This document shows, piece after piece, positions 1 through 7,563 of a stretch of 64,000 nucleotides of DNA. A model generated the notes under the pieces. That model was given only the letters and a program-made list of their open reading frames with translations, searched no databases and had not been told where the DNA came from. Source of the stretch: Rhodocyclales bacterium GT-UBC. GTDB taxonomy: Bacteria > Pseudomonadota > Gammaproteobacteria > Burkholderiales > Rhodocyclaceae. Made by a program: the position numbers and the translations under genes. How positions within the stretch are numbered: position 1 is the stretch's first letter; every line of letters begins with the position of its first letter. Where the stretch lies: positions 17,983 through 81,982 of the forward strand of contig QXPY01000018.1 of assembly GCA_003583745.1 (NCBI GenBank), read 5' to 3'.

Positions 1-1
1 G

Positions 2-919
2 TTGGTGCAACTGTCGGAGGAAAGCGAGCGAGAGCCAGAGCCTGAGTTGTTCCTGGCGGCGGTCATGCGCCGTTTGGCGGTTTTGTCCTGGGTGCGCGGT
101 GGGACGTGGAAGACCACTGGCGAAGCGGTCACTTTTGGGATTGAAACTTCTTTTCAACATCATTTTCAAGCGCAGGGAGTTTCTCTATCGCTTTCATTCC
201 GCCATCCCCCTTCGCCTGCAATGCGCTGGTATATAGGGTTGTTGATGCAACTTGTTACCGAGTTTTACTTGGTCAAGCGTCAGACATACGATCTTCAGAA
301 AATGGGCTATTTGCAGGCCGTTTACGAAACTGGCGCACGCGTTACCCACGATGTGAAAAACTTACTGCAATCGATGCAGGTGCTTTGTTACGCAGCGGCG
401 AGGCCGAATGACCCTGTCCAGACTGCTGCATTGCTGGGGCGCCAACTTCCTTTGATTACCGAACGACTGAAGACGACTTTGGAAAAATTGCAATCGCCCC
501 GGGGGGACTCAGTCGATTTGGTTAGTGAAATGGATTGGTGGTCGGCAGTACGTGTCCGTTATGCCCACATCTCGCTAATTTGGGAGGGGGGCGCGGCCAA
601 CTGGCGCAAGATTCCTGGTGGATTGTTCGACAGTGTTGCCGAGAATTTGCTGCAAAACGCCCTTGCTAAGCGGCAACGCTATCCCGACTTGGAAATTCGT
701 GTTGGTTTGCAGGAAGGGCGACTCTGGGTAGCCGATAACGGTGCGAAGATCGAAACAGCTCTTGCTTTCATTCTTTTGCGTGAACCTGTTCCTTCAGAGG
801 ATGGACTTGGTATTGGCCTTTATCATGCGGCACGCCAGGCTGAGGGGGTTGGCTATCGTTTAAGGCTGACTGAAAATCAAGATGGCCGGGTGGTCTTCGA
901 ATTGTCTGAAACTGCTTGA
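2..919 (+). CDS. sensor histidine kinase, C-terminal part (5' end cut by window)
   Basis: The reading frame is open to the left edge, so the 305 visible residues are the C-terminal part of a longer protein. A dimerisation/phosphoacceptor box with THDVKNLLQS lies near residue 115, an N-box (ENLLQNAL) near 217, and a G-box (DGLGIGLYHAAR) near 270, which together define a HisKA/HATPase_c sensor kinase. The region before the H-box has no clear membrane segment and may be the end of a GAF- or PAS-like input domain. Such kinases autophosphorylate on histidine and pass phosphate to a response regulator. A plausible partner is the NtrC-type regulator at 13737-15146, whose operon ends against this gene, but that pairing is inference. 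Its 3' end overlaps the convergent cyclase gene by 43 bp. Confidence 0.8.
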   Translation: MVQLSEESEREPEPELFLAAVMRRLAVLSWVRGGTWKTTGEAVTFGIETSFQHHFQAQGVSLSLSFRHPPSPAMRWYIGLLMQLVTEFYLVKRQTYDLQKMGYLQAVYETGARVTHDVKNLLQSMQVLCYAAARPNDPVQTAALLGRQLPLITERLKTTLEKLQSPRGDSVDLVSEMDWWSAVRVRYAHISLIWEGGAANWRKIPGGLFDSVAENLLQNALAKRQRYPDLEIRVGLQEGRLWVADNGAKIETALAFILLREPVPSEDGLGIGLYHAARQAEGVGYRLRLTENQDGRVVFELSETA

Positions 920-2262
920 CGCTGTTTTTCCACATTGCGTTTTTCCCGAAGCCTGTACACGAGCGTATCGCCTTTGCCTTTCAGATGCAGGGTTTGTGCT
1001 TGGTCGAACGAGAATTCGGCGCATAAGCGACGGTGCGAGTTTGCATCAACATGGATCATGCCAGGCATGCCTTCGCTGGTGATACGACTGGCCAGGTTTA
1101 CTGTGTCGCCCCATAAGTCGTAGATGAACTTCTTTTTGCCAACCACGCCGGCAACAATCGGGCCCGTGCCGATACCGATGCGAACATCGAGATTCTGATC
1201 GTTGATTTTGTGATCGTTTTGCAAAAGATGTTGCATGGCGAGCGCTAGTTCGGCGATTGCTTTCGTGTAATTACTTTGTTCCAGGTTCAGGCCACCGGCA
1301 ACCATGTATGCGTCACCAATTGTCTTGATCTTTTCTACGCCAAACTGGTCGGCCAATTCGTCAAAAGAAGAAAATATTCGGTTGAGCATTTCGAACACTT
1401 GTTGCGGGCTTAAACCTTCGGCAATCTTCGTGAAATTGACGATGTCTACGAACATGACACTGATATCCGAAAAGCCATCGGCGATGGTTTGGTTTTCCAG
1501 TTTCAATCGTTCGGCAATCGGGCCTGGAAGAATATTGAGTAGTAGCTTCTCGGAGCGATCCTGTTCTATTTGCAGTAAGCGGTGCGTTTCTTCGAGGCTT
1601 GATTGGGTCTTCGCTTTTTCCTGAACGGCGTAGCGTAGAAGTAGATATACGATGGTCGATATGGCGGCAAAATTCAGGGCGAAAAAGAAGACACTGGTCC
1701 GAATCGAAACTTTGACGGGGGGCGATTGAAAACTATCGGCCAGAAAATAGTCAAAGAAGCCGGATAGGCCTGTCAAAAAAATGTATGCGAAGAACCAGGC
1801 AGCGGATTCCCTAACGTTCAGGATCAGAACGGCTCCGATTGGAGCCAATAGCCCCCAAAGACTGGCTCCACTCGCTGTAATGAAATTGCCTATGCTCCAT
1901 TGGACGGCAAAAGGCGCAAAGAGAAAGAGTGCGAGTTGCGAGTAGCGGAAGAGGTTGAAATTTCCAGTGTGGAAATACCAGACCAGATTCCCGACCAACA
2001 GCAATTGAAAGGCAAATGGCGGCGTGGCGGAGAATTGTGGGCCGATCTGACCATAGAGGAATAGCCATAGCATTGAGCCAAGACAAACCAGACCCGTGGC
2101 GAAAATCAGCAATGATTTCTTGAGGCGGGTTTCCGCATCGTCATCCGGCGATATACCTGCTGTGCGCAGAGAGGAGAAGAGGTTTGGCTGGCTCACGCGA
2201 AAACGATGCTTGACTTGATTTTCTGTTGGGTTCAGTGTCGCAGCCAACTTGGGGATGGTCAA
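877..2262 (-). CDS. membrane-anchored class III adenylate cyclase
   Basis: A 461-residue protein with about six hydrophobic segments (roughly residues 48-215), a short coiled linker, and a C-terminal class III cyclase catalytic domain (about 260-430). Metal-binding aspartates are visible in VDIVNF and in TIGDAYM; the Lys of EKIKTIGD and the Asp of YDLWGDTVN form the Lys/Asp pair expected for ATP rather than GTP; the Asn and Arg of NLASR are the transition-state residues. It should therefore make cAMP at the inner membrane. The ATG lies 9 bp after the stop of the pseudopilin gene, so it is the last gene of the MSHA-like operon. The membrane domain may sense a signal, but no named sensor domain was recognised. 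Its 3' end overlaps the convergent kinase gene. Confidence 0.88.
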   Translation of the reverse strand: MTIPKLAATLNPTENQVKHRFRVSQPNLFSSLRTAGISPDDDAETRLKKSLLIFATGLVCLGSMLWLFLYGQIGPQFSATPPFAFQLLLVGNLVWYFHTGNFNLFRYSQLALFLFAPFAVQWSIGNFITASGASLWGLLAPIGAVLILNVRESAAWFFAYIFLTGLSGFFDYFLADSFQSPPVKVSIRTSVFFFALNFAAISTIVYLLLRYAVQEKAKTQSSLEETHRLLQIEQDRSEKLLLNILPGPIAERLKLENQTIADGFSDISVMFVDIVNFTKIAEGLSPQQVFEMLNRIFSSFDELADQFGVEKIKTIGDAYMVAGGLNLEQSNYTKAIAELALAMQHLLQNDHKINDQNLDVRIGIGTGPIVAGVVGKKKFIYDLWGDTVNLASRITSEGMPGMIHVDANSHRRLCAEFSFDQAQTLHLKGKGDTLVYRLREKRNVEKQRQAVSDNSKTTRPS

Positions 2263-2271
2263 TGTCCCTTC

Positions 2272-2958
2272 TCAAGGCAAGCGGCCTGCGGCGATCATCC
2301 TGTTATAGAGCGTGTTGGGAGACAGCCAGACCAGTAGGTCATCAAATTCATTGGTACCAATAGGAGTTGGCGTGTGGCTCACGAAAATTGCATCCGCATT
2401 GGTATTCTCAATTTCGTCCGCGCTGACCGCTGCGGGAAGGAGCTTGTTTTGAGAATTGGTCGCGCCCAAACCATTGGGGCCGTGTGAAAGGATTACGAGC
2501 GGTAAACCGTTGCCTAGTACAGTTGTACACGTTGCTTGTTCGCATACTTTGATGGTGGCGTTGCTGGCCAGGGTAAATCCATTATCGCGCTGCGAAAAGG
2601 CTTTCTCGACGCGATAGTCGAATCGGTTGCCCCAGGCGTCCTGATTGCCAAGGCCCAGGTCACTCCAGGGGATTTGTCCGGAGTACTGTGTGCATAAAAC
2701 GCCGTTTCGGTTTTCTATGCCATCACCATCGGTGTCCGGGCAGGGTAGATAGGGTTTGCCGTCTGTTGCGTAGTGCGATGCAGCAAATCCGAGTAGCGCA
2801 TCACGAATATCATTAAGCGTTTGCTGCGTTGCATGACGTTGTTGCTGTTCGATTTGAGCTCCCAGGCTGACAAACAAGCCGCCTGCCAAAATGGAGATGA
2901 TGATGAGCACGATGGCGAGCTCGAACAACGTAAAGCCTTTATGGTAGTTCGGCGTCAT
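2272..2958 (-). CDS. type IV prepilin-like pseudopilin with PCP/DGDG module
   Basis: Starting at the ATG that overlaps the preceding stop in an ATGA, the protein has 228 residues. It opens with a class III signal: a short basic leader ending in KG, then FTLFELAIVL with the conserved Glu at +5 and a long hydrophobic helix. A longer frame reaches upstream to 3081, but only the internal start puts the leader at the N-terminus. The periplasmic part holds a LPCPDTDGDG motif near residue 85, followed by IPW and a D-x-W-G segment, resembling a duplicated motif in the neighbouring protein. The D-rich loop could bind calcium. It is probably a minor pseudopilin of the MSHA-like machine; the exact Msh counterpart cannot be assigned. 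Confidence 0.82.
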   Translation of the reverse strand: MTPNYHKGFTLFELAIVLIIISILAGGLFVSLGAQIEQQQRHATQQTLNDIRDALLGFAASHYATDGKPYLPCPDTDGDGIENRNGVLCTQYSGQIPWSDLGLGNQDAWGNRFDYRVEKAFSQRDNGFTLASNATIKVCEQATCTTVLGNGLPLVILSHGPNGLGATNSQNKLLPAAVSADEIENTNADAIFVSHTPTPIGTNEFDDLLVWLSPNTLYNRMIAAGRLP

Positions 2959-3905
2959 GGGCAAGGGGCGGCGCTGCATGGCAAGACTTTCAGGCTTTGG
3001 CTGCCCAGGCTGATTTGTCCCGAGGCGGCTGTAACCCGCGAGTAATTGATCAGAGTAAGCCAGTTGTTCTTGTCGAGCCATTTACTCGTGTCGGCAAAAA
3101 AAATCAATGTTGCGGAGGGGATTTTTCCCGTACTTTGGCCGACATCGGCAATTCCATCACCATTGGCATCCGGCCAAGGAAATTCTCCATTCTCGTTGAA
3201 ATATCGCCTGAGTCCCTCGGTCAATGTGTCGCGTCCACGTACCTCGCTAAGTACTCTTTTATGCAGTAGCGGGAGCAGTTCAGCTTGTGTAATGGAGATT
3301 AATTTGTCATTGAATTGGTTGATGGGGCCGGTGCTTACAAAAGTGTTGCCGGCAGCATTTTCGAGATCGAGATAGTCGCTCCTTTGAAGTACAGCACCCG
3401 CTGCAACGGCTGGCCGATTTTGACCCGGTAAAGGTGGGCCTGGAGCGATGATCAGCGCAACGACCGTGTTTGTCGAACCGTTCAATGGAAGCAATGCCGG
3501 CGTGACGCTATTGATAGGGGGGGCCGTAAAGTTCTCTGATATGACATACCAGAGCGGCTCACCGTAACCATCTAGCAGCTTTTCCTGATCAAGTGTTTTC
3601 CAAGGAAAACGTCCCAGGCGCTTGCTCGAACTTGTGCAATTTGAATCGGCCTGACCTTCTGGCGTTATTCCCGGCTGTTCCGGGCAGGGAAAGCGGCCGG
3701 GTGAGTTCAGGTCGGCGACGGCACGTCCCAGGAGCGCTGTTTTGGCCTGTTCAAGCGCAAACTGAGTGATTTGGTCGCGTTCGCTGTTTTGTCGGGCACT
3801 GTTCCACGAGTAAAGGAACGTAGTCGTTGCAACACCGATGAGAACAAGGAGCATCAGGAGCAAGACCATTCCTCGCTCGTTCCGACGGTAGATGTTCAGC
3901 GTCAT
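2955..3905 (-). CDS. PilX-like pilus assembly protein with repeated PCP/PWPD modules
   Basis: A 316-residue protein with a short N-terminus (RNERG) followed by one hydrophobic helix (about residues 12-32) in the style of PilX-like minor pilins. The +5 Glu of classical prepilins is absent, so processing is uncertain. The remainder is periplasmic. Two related modules are visible: RFPCPEQPG with a later GRFPW and DGYGEPLWY (about 70-125), and GEFPWPDANGDGIAD (about 240-255) followed by a less regular tail. The same layout recurs in the downstream pseudopilin. Start and stop overlap its neighbours by 4 bp on each side, so the three genes are translationally coupled. I assign it to the MSHA-like apparatus by context; its precise role is unknown. 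Confidence 0.7.
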   Translation of the reverse strand: MTLNIYRRNERGMVLLLMLLVLIGVATTTFLYSWNSARQNSERDQITQFALEQAKTALLGRAVADLNSPGRFPCPEQPGITPEGQADSNCTSSSKRLGRFPWKTLDQEKLLDGYGEPLWYVISENFTAPPINSVTPALLPLNGSTNTVVALIIAPGPPLPGQNRPAVAAGAVLQRSDYLDLENAAGNTFVSTGPINQFNDKLISITQAELLPLLHKRVLSEVRGRDTLTEGLRRYFNENGEFPWPDANGDGIADVGQSTGKIPSATLIFFADTSKWLDKNNWLTLINYSRVTAASGQISLGSQSLKVLPCSAAPCP

Positions 3906-4261
3906 CTGTTTTTTGTGGATTTGATCAGGATTTGACCATTACCGATCAGGCTCTGGATTTCTCCACTGGTGGGATCAAGCGTATCGCCAACAGGAATGCG
4001 GGGGGCGATTGTCTGTCTATCCCAATTTGCCTCGCCATTCACCCAGTCCACGTTACGCCCATCGCTCCGTCTCACCGTGCCGTTGTAGGTTTGTCGGTTA
4101 TCCGCCGCCGATAAGACCGGTTGGCCATGCATGCGCTGTCGCTCAAGGATCGCGCGTTGAGCTGGCGTATAGAACAAACGTCCAAGTGTACTTTCCTGGG
4201 CAATGGTGATCCCTGGGAGGTTGGCACAATATATTGCGGTAAGTACGAGGAGTCGACGCAT
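3902..4261 (-). CDS. small exported protein, MshK position
   Basis: A 119-residue protein with a cleavable-looking signal peptide (basic start, hydrophobic stretch, probable cut after ITIAQ or nearby). The mature part is short and polar and ends in a stretch (GEIQSLIGNGQILIKS) resembling the C-terminal segment of periplasmic pilus accessory proteins. It sits 3 bp after the PilO-like gene and overlaps the next gene by 4 bp. In Vibrio MSHA operons the small periplasmic MshK occupies the slot after MshJ, so a MshK-like role is suggested by position and size. Sequence similarity to MshK could not be confirmed by eye. Confidence 0.6.
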   Translation of the reverse strand: MRRLLVLTAIYCANLPGITIAQESTLGRLFYTPAQRAILERQRMHGQPVLSAADNRQTYNGTVRRSDGRNVDWVNGEANWDRQTIAPRIPVGDTLDPTSGEIQSLIGNGQILIKSTKNR

Positions 4262-4264
4262 GTG

Positions 4265-4861
4265 TTACCTGCTAATCCGTTGAGCTGTGATCCATTGCAA
4301 TTCACAGTCGGCCTTCAGGAATGTCTTCGTAGCAGGTGAAACTGATTCGTTGCTAAGGCGCGTCAGCGAGCAATTTCGGACTTGAACCAGGGCGGAGGCA
4401 GATTTTGTAATTTTCGCCAAGGCACGTAGAAGGTCTTCTTCGTGAAGGACGTGGAGTTGTAGGCGCATGGGGCTCACCATCCAGACGACAGTTCCCGGGG
4501 CTTGGGCATCGAGGCGTCGCTGGACGCCGAACTCGTAGACGAGGCTTGGGAGCCCCAACTCATGCTGGATGCTTTTCAGCATCTCAATCCAATCGAGTCG
4601 TTTTTCATTTCCGGTTATACCGGCTGCTTCAAGTTGCCGATAGATTAGCGCTCGATCTTTGAGTTCTTGTTCTTCAATTCGAACTTGCCGAAGTCTTCCT
4701 TCTGCCTGCTCCTTGCTTTGAGCGATGGCGTGCCTGCGATTCCAGGCGTTTTCAGCTTGTTGCACACTCCACCAAACGAGTCCGGTGCCAACCAAGATCA
4801 ATAGGGATGAGATGGTCAATGGGTATTTGATTTTGGCGAGATCCCGTCGATTAAGCTTCAT
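4265..4861 (-). CDS. PilO/MshJ-like inner-membrane pilus assembly protein
   Basis: A 198-residue bitopic protein: a short cytoplasmic start, one membrane segment (about residues 14-32, LTISSLLILVGTGLVWW), a coiled-coil-prone stretch to about residue 80, then a small periplasmic domain. This is the layout of PilO/GspM/MshJ proteins, which join PilN-like partners in the inner-membrane alignment complex. The start overlaps the stop of the PilM/N-like gene in an ATGA, and gene order (MshI then MshJ) supports the call. Sequence conservation in this family is low, so the assignment rests mainly on topology and position. Confidence 0.7.
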   Translation of the reverse strand: MKLNRRDLAKIKYPLTISSLLILVGTGLVWWSVQQAENAWNRRHAIAQSKEQAEGRLRQVRIEEQELKDRALIYRQLEAAGITGNEKRLDWIEMLKSIQHELGLPSLVYEFGVQRRLDAQAPGTVVWMVSPMRLQLHVLHEEDLLRALAKITKSASALVQVRNCSLTRLSNESVSPATKTFLKADCELQWITAQRISR

Positions 4862-6366
4862 GGCGTGAGCTTTCTCGTGATCTTCAATGAGAATTGGCGT
4901 GCTTGCTTCGTGCCATCCTCTGTATCTCCCCCACGAAGTGTATGACTAGGCGTGATATCGAATGGCGACTGTTCCACTGAGACCGTATTGGCGCTATCTA
5001 AGCGTAGTGACGCGACAAAGTCTTCAAACGTATTGATGATTTGGCGCGTGGTTGCCTTTGGTGCCGCACGAACAGTTCCACGAATCTGTGTCTGTTCCTG
5101 CAACAAGGTATTGGAAGAAGTGGATTGGGGTGTTTCGATTTGCCATTTCAGTTCATCAAGTTCAATTTCCGGCGATTGATCAAGCGCTCGGCTGATTCGT
5201 CGAAAAGCAGCATCTGGGTAGTACTGTTGCGCTTTCAATTCTTGGTAGCGATTTGTGAGCAGCCTGAGCGCCTCGTTATCGATGCCAATTTTTGGGAAAG
5301 TTGCGGCAGTTTCTTTGTATCGACTTTCAAAATCGGCGTTGCTGGCTGCTAGCGTTACTGATTCCCAGTTCAACTCGTGCGATCGATAAACATCTTTGGC
5401 CGAAAGAAGCAGACTGCCAAGTAAGGCAATCAAGCCCAGTCCGATTACGGTTTGACGAATTTGTGAGAGGCGGAAATCGTGCCTGTGTTCTTCCGTGGCA
5501 AATTGTTGCTTGGGTGGGCTACTTGCCAGTAAATGCAAATAAAGATTTTCGCTGCGACTATCGGAGGGGAGTGTGTCAAGCTTGATTTGGCAGGCAACCT
5601 GATGGCTGTCGATAAGTGCGAATTTGAGTTGCGTATGTGCCGGAAGTGCTTTCTCAATTGTGGAGAGGGCTTGCGGGTGGCTGACGATAAATACCGGTAG
5701 GGTATCGTTACGCCCGATCAAGCGCTGTCCAATCAGATATTGCTGAAGTTTCCCTGCCTCACTGGCCAAACTACTGGCGATGCCCGCAATACTGCTGTCC
5801 GTAAGAGAAACCATGCGGGAAAAGACAGCTTCGCCGTCGATCAGATAGGTTTCCCTAATCGAATGATCCTGTTGTGTCAGCAGCAAGCAACGTCCCTTGC
5901 CGACCCCGATTTTTTTGAGGAGCGTGCCACCTAGTTGTGCGATGCTATATAGCCCGGCCAGTGGGGCGGCAGCTAGACGTATCCGTTGTAACCAGGGTTC
6001 GAAGAAGTCGGGGTTGGTTAGCCCATTGATGAGAAGCTTTTCGTTTTTACGCAGATTTTTTTCGTATCCCAATGAAACGGCAGCAGCAAAGGGCGTACCG
6101 AGAAAATGCTGTCCTATCTTCCTTTTGATGAGGGCTTTGCGGTCGTCCCCTCTGAGAAAGGGGATGGTTTCCATGACGTGTCCTTCTTCTGCGACATTGG
6201 CAAGAAGATAGAAGTGGCTAGATGATGAGTCGGTCAGATAAGCGGAAAATCGCTCCAGGCCATCGGTGCTGTTATCGAAGACTCCTTCTGCAATTAGCTT
6301 TCCCTTCTGCCAAAGGTAAGCAGCAAGGTTGTGCGTATTGAGATAGAGAAGGCGGCGGGCAATCAC
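4858..6366 (-). CDS. mshI: MshI-like PilM/PilN-type platform protein
   Basis: A 502-residue protein whose N-terminal half (1-250) resembles the actin-like PilM fold and whose C-terminal part has a single membrane helix near residue 310 (VIGLGLIALLGSLLLS) followed by a periplasmic PilN-like region. This fused layout matches MshI-like proteins of the MSHA system. The start codon is GTG, overlapping the GspF-type gene's TGA as GTGA; no ATG fits the coupled arrangement. It should anchor the assembly platform at the inner membrane, linking the cytoplasmic ATPase to the PilO-like partner encoded next. The assignment combines topology with operon position. Confidence 0.72.
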   Translation of the reverse strand: MIARRLLYLNTHNLAAYLWQKGKLIAEGVFDNSTDGLERFSAYLTDSSSSHFYLLANVAEEGHVMETIPFLRGDDRKALIKRKIGQHFLGTPFAAAVSLGYEKNLRKNEKLLINGLTNPDFFEPWLQRIRLAAAPLAGLYSIAQLGGTLLKKIGVGKGRCLLLTQQDHSIRETYLIDGEAVFSRMVSLTDSSIAGIASSLASEAGKLQQYLIGQRLIGRNDTLPVFIVSHPQALSTIEKALPAHTQLKFALIDSHQVACQIKLDTLPSDSRSENLYLHLLASSPPKQQFATEEHRHDFRLSQIRQTVIGLGLIALLGSLLLSAKDVYRSHELNWESVTLAASNADFESRYKETAATFPKIGIDNEALRLLTNRYQELKAQQYYPDAAFRRISRALDQSPEIELDELKWQIETPQSTSSNTLLQEQTQIRGTVRAAPKATTRQIINTFEDFVASLRLDSANTVSVEQSPFDITPSHTLRGGDTEDGTKQARQFSLKITRKLTP

Positions 6367-7562
6367 GTTTTGATCTTGCTGATGACATCGTAGACCGGGC
6401 CTAGAACGGATAGCATGATCCAGCCCAACAAACAGCCCATGAATAACGTTAATCCAGGTTCGATCAAGGCTTGTGCTTTCTCAACCGACTCTCTGACGTC
6501 TCGGTTGTAGAAATAGCTTACGTTTTGCAGTGCCTTGTCCAGTCCTCCTGTACTCTCTCCGACGCGTAGCATGCGCACGACGAGCGGCGGAAACAGGCCT
6601 GCGTCGTGGAATGCGGCTGCTACGTTGCGGCCTTCCCGAATGGCCTGTTCTGCACGTTGCAAGGCTTGCTGAACGATGATGTTGCCGACAACGCTCTGGG
6701 TCATGCGAATTGATTCAAGTATCGGGATGCCGGAAGCGTAGAGCATGGCGAAGGTGTTGGCAAAACGCGAGAGGATGATCTTCTTCAAAATGTTACCGAC
6801 AATTGGTAACTTGAGTTTAAGGTCGTCTATCCGCATGCGGAGCAAAGGATTGGTGCGAATGAGCAAATATGCTCCAGCAAGCGCCAGTATTGGGATGCCG
6901 AGAAAGAGATACCAATACGCAATCAATTGATCTGACAAAAAAAAGAGTATTTGGGTTTGCAACGGCAGGGCTTGCCCCATATTGCGAACAAAGAGTTTGA
7001 GTTGCGGGACCATGTAGATCATCAGGAATAAGGTTGCGATGATCACGACGCTACCAACCAAGGTCGGGTAGATCAGCAATTTCTTTGTATGGGAGGCAAG
7101 TTCGTCTTCCCACTTTAGAGCATGCGTTTGTCCAGCGAGAACTTCCGGCAATTGGCCGCTCATTTCACCAGCTCGAACCAGATTGATGAAAACCGGATTA
7201 AATACGTCGGGGTGTTGGGCCAAGGCTTGAGAGAGTGTCAGACCACCTTCGATGCTTTCAATCAGGCTGGCGATGACTTCCCTGAATGCCGGGTGTTCGA
7301 GCGAGTCACGCAAATCGATCAAGCTTTCGAGGATTGTGACGCCAGCTCGCGTAAGCTGGTCGAGATGAAAACAGAAGTTAATCAATTCGGGACGGGGTAT
7401 GCGCCGACGTCCAAATACATTGCGCTGTTCGACCCGCTTTCCGGAAATCAGGTCCAACTCCATGCGTTTCAGGCGCATTTCTAGATCAATGATGTTTATC
7501 GCATCGATTCTGCCGTGTACCTTCCTCCCATCTATACTGACCGCTCTATAGTCGAAAAGCAT
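6363..7562 (-). CDS. mshG: GspF/PilC-family inner-membrane platform protein (MshG)
   Basis: A 399-residue polytopic protein with two T2SF domains (about 70-190 and 270-395) and three membrane segments (about 167-187, 215-235, 370-390), the standard GspF/PilC/MshG size and layout. The repeated signatures are visible as FCFHLDQLTRAGVTILESL and FANTFAMLYASGIPILESI, and LVRAGEMSGQLPEVL with its partner MLRVGESTGGLDKAL. It forms the inner-membrane platform on which the MshE-type ATPase acts. It begins 1 bp after the ATPase stop and overlaps the next gene by 4 bp. Confidence 0.92.
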   Translation of the reverse strand: MLFDYRAVSIDGRKVHGRIDAINIIDLEMRLKRMELDLISGKRVEQRNVFGRRRIPRPELINFCFHLDQLTRAGVTILESLIDLRDSLEHPAFREVIASLIESIEGGLTLSQALAQHPDVFNPVFINLVRAGEMSGQLPEVLAGQTHALKWEDELASHTKKLLIYPTLVGSVVIIATLFLMIYMVPQLKLFVRNMGQALPLQTQILFFLSDQLIAYWYLFLGIPILALAGAYLLIRTNPLLRMRIDDLKLKLPIVGNILKKIILSRFANTFAMLYASGIPILESIRMTQSVVGNIIVQQALQRAEQAIREGRNVAAAFHDAGLFPPLVVRMLRVGESTGGLDKALQNVSYFYNRDVRESVEKAQALIEPGLTLFMGCLLGWIMLSVLGPVYDVISKIKT

Positions 7563-7563
7563 C

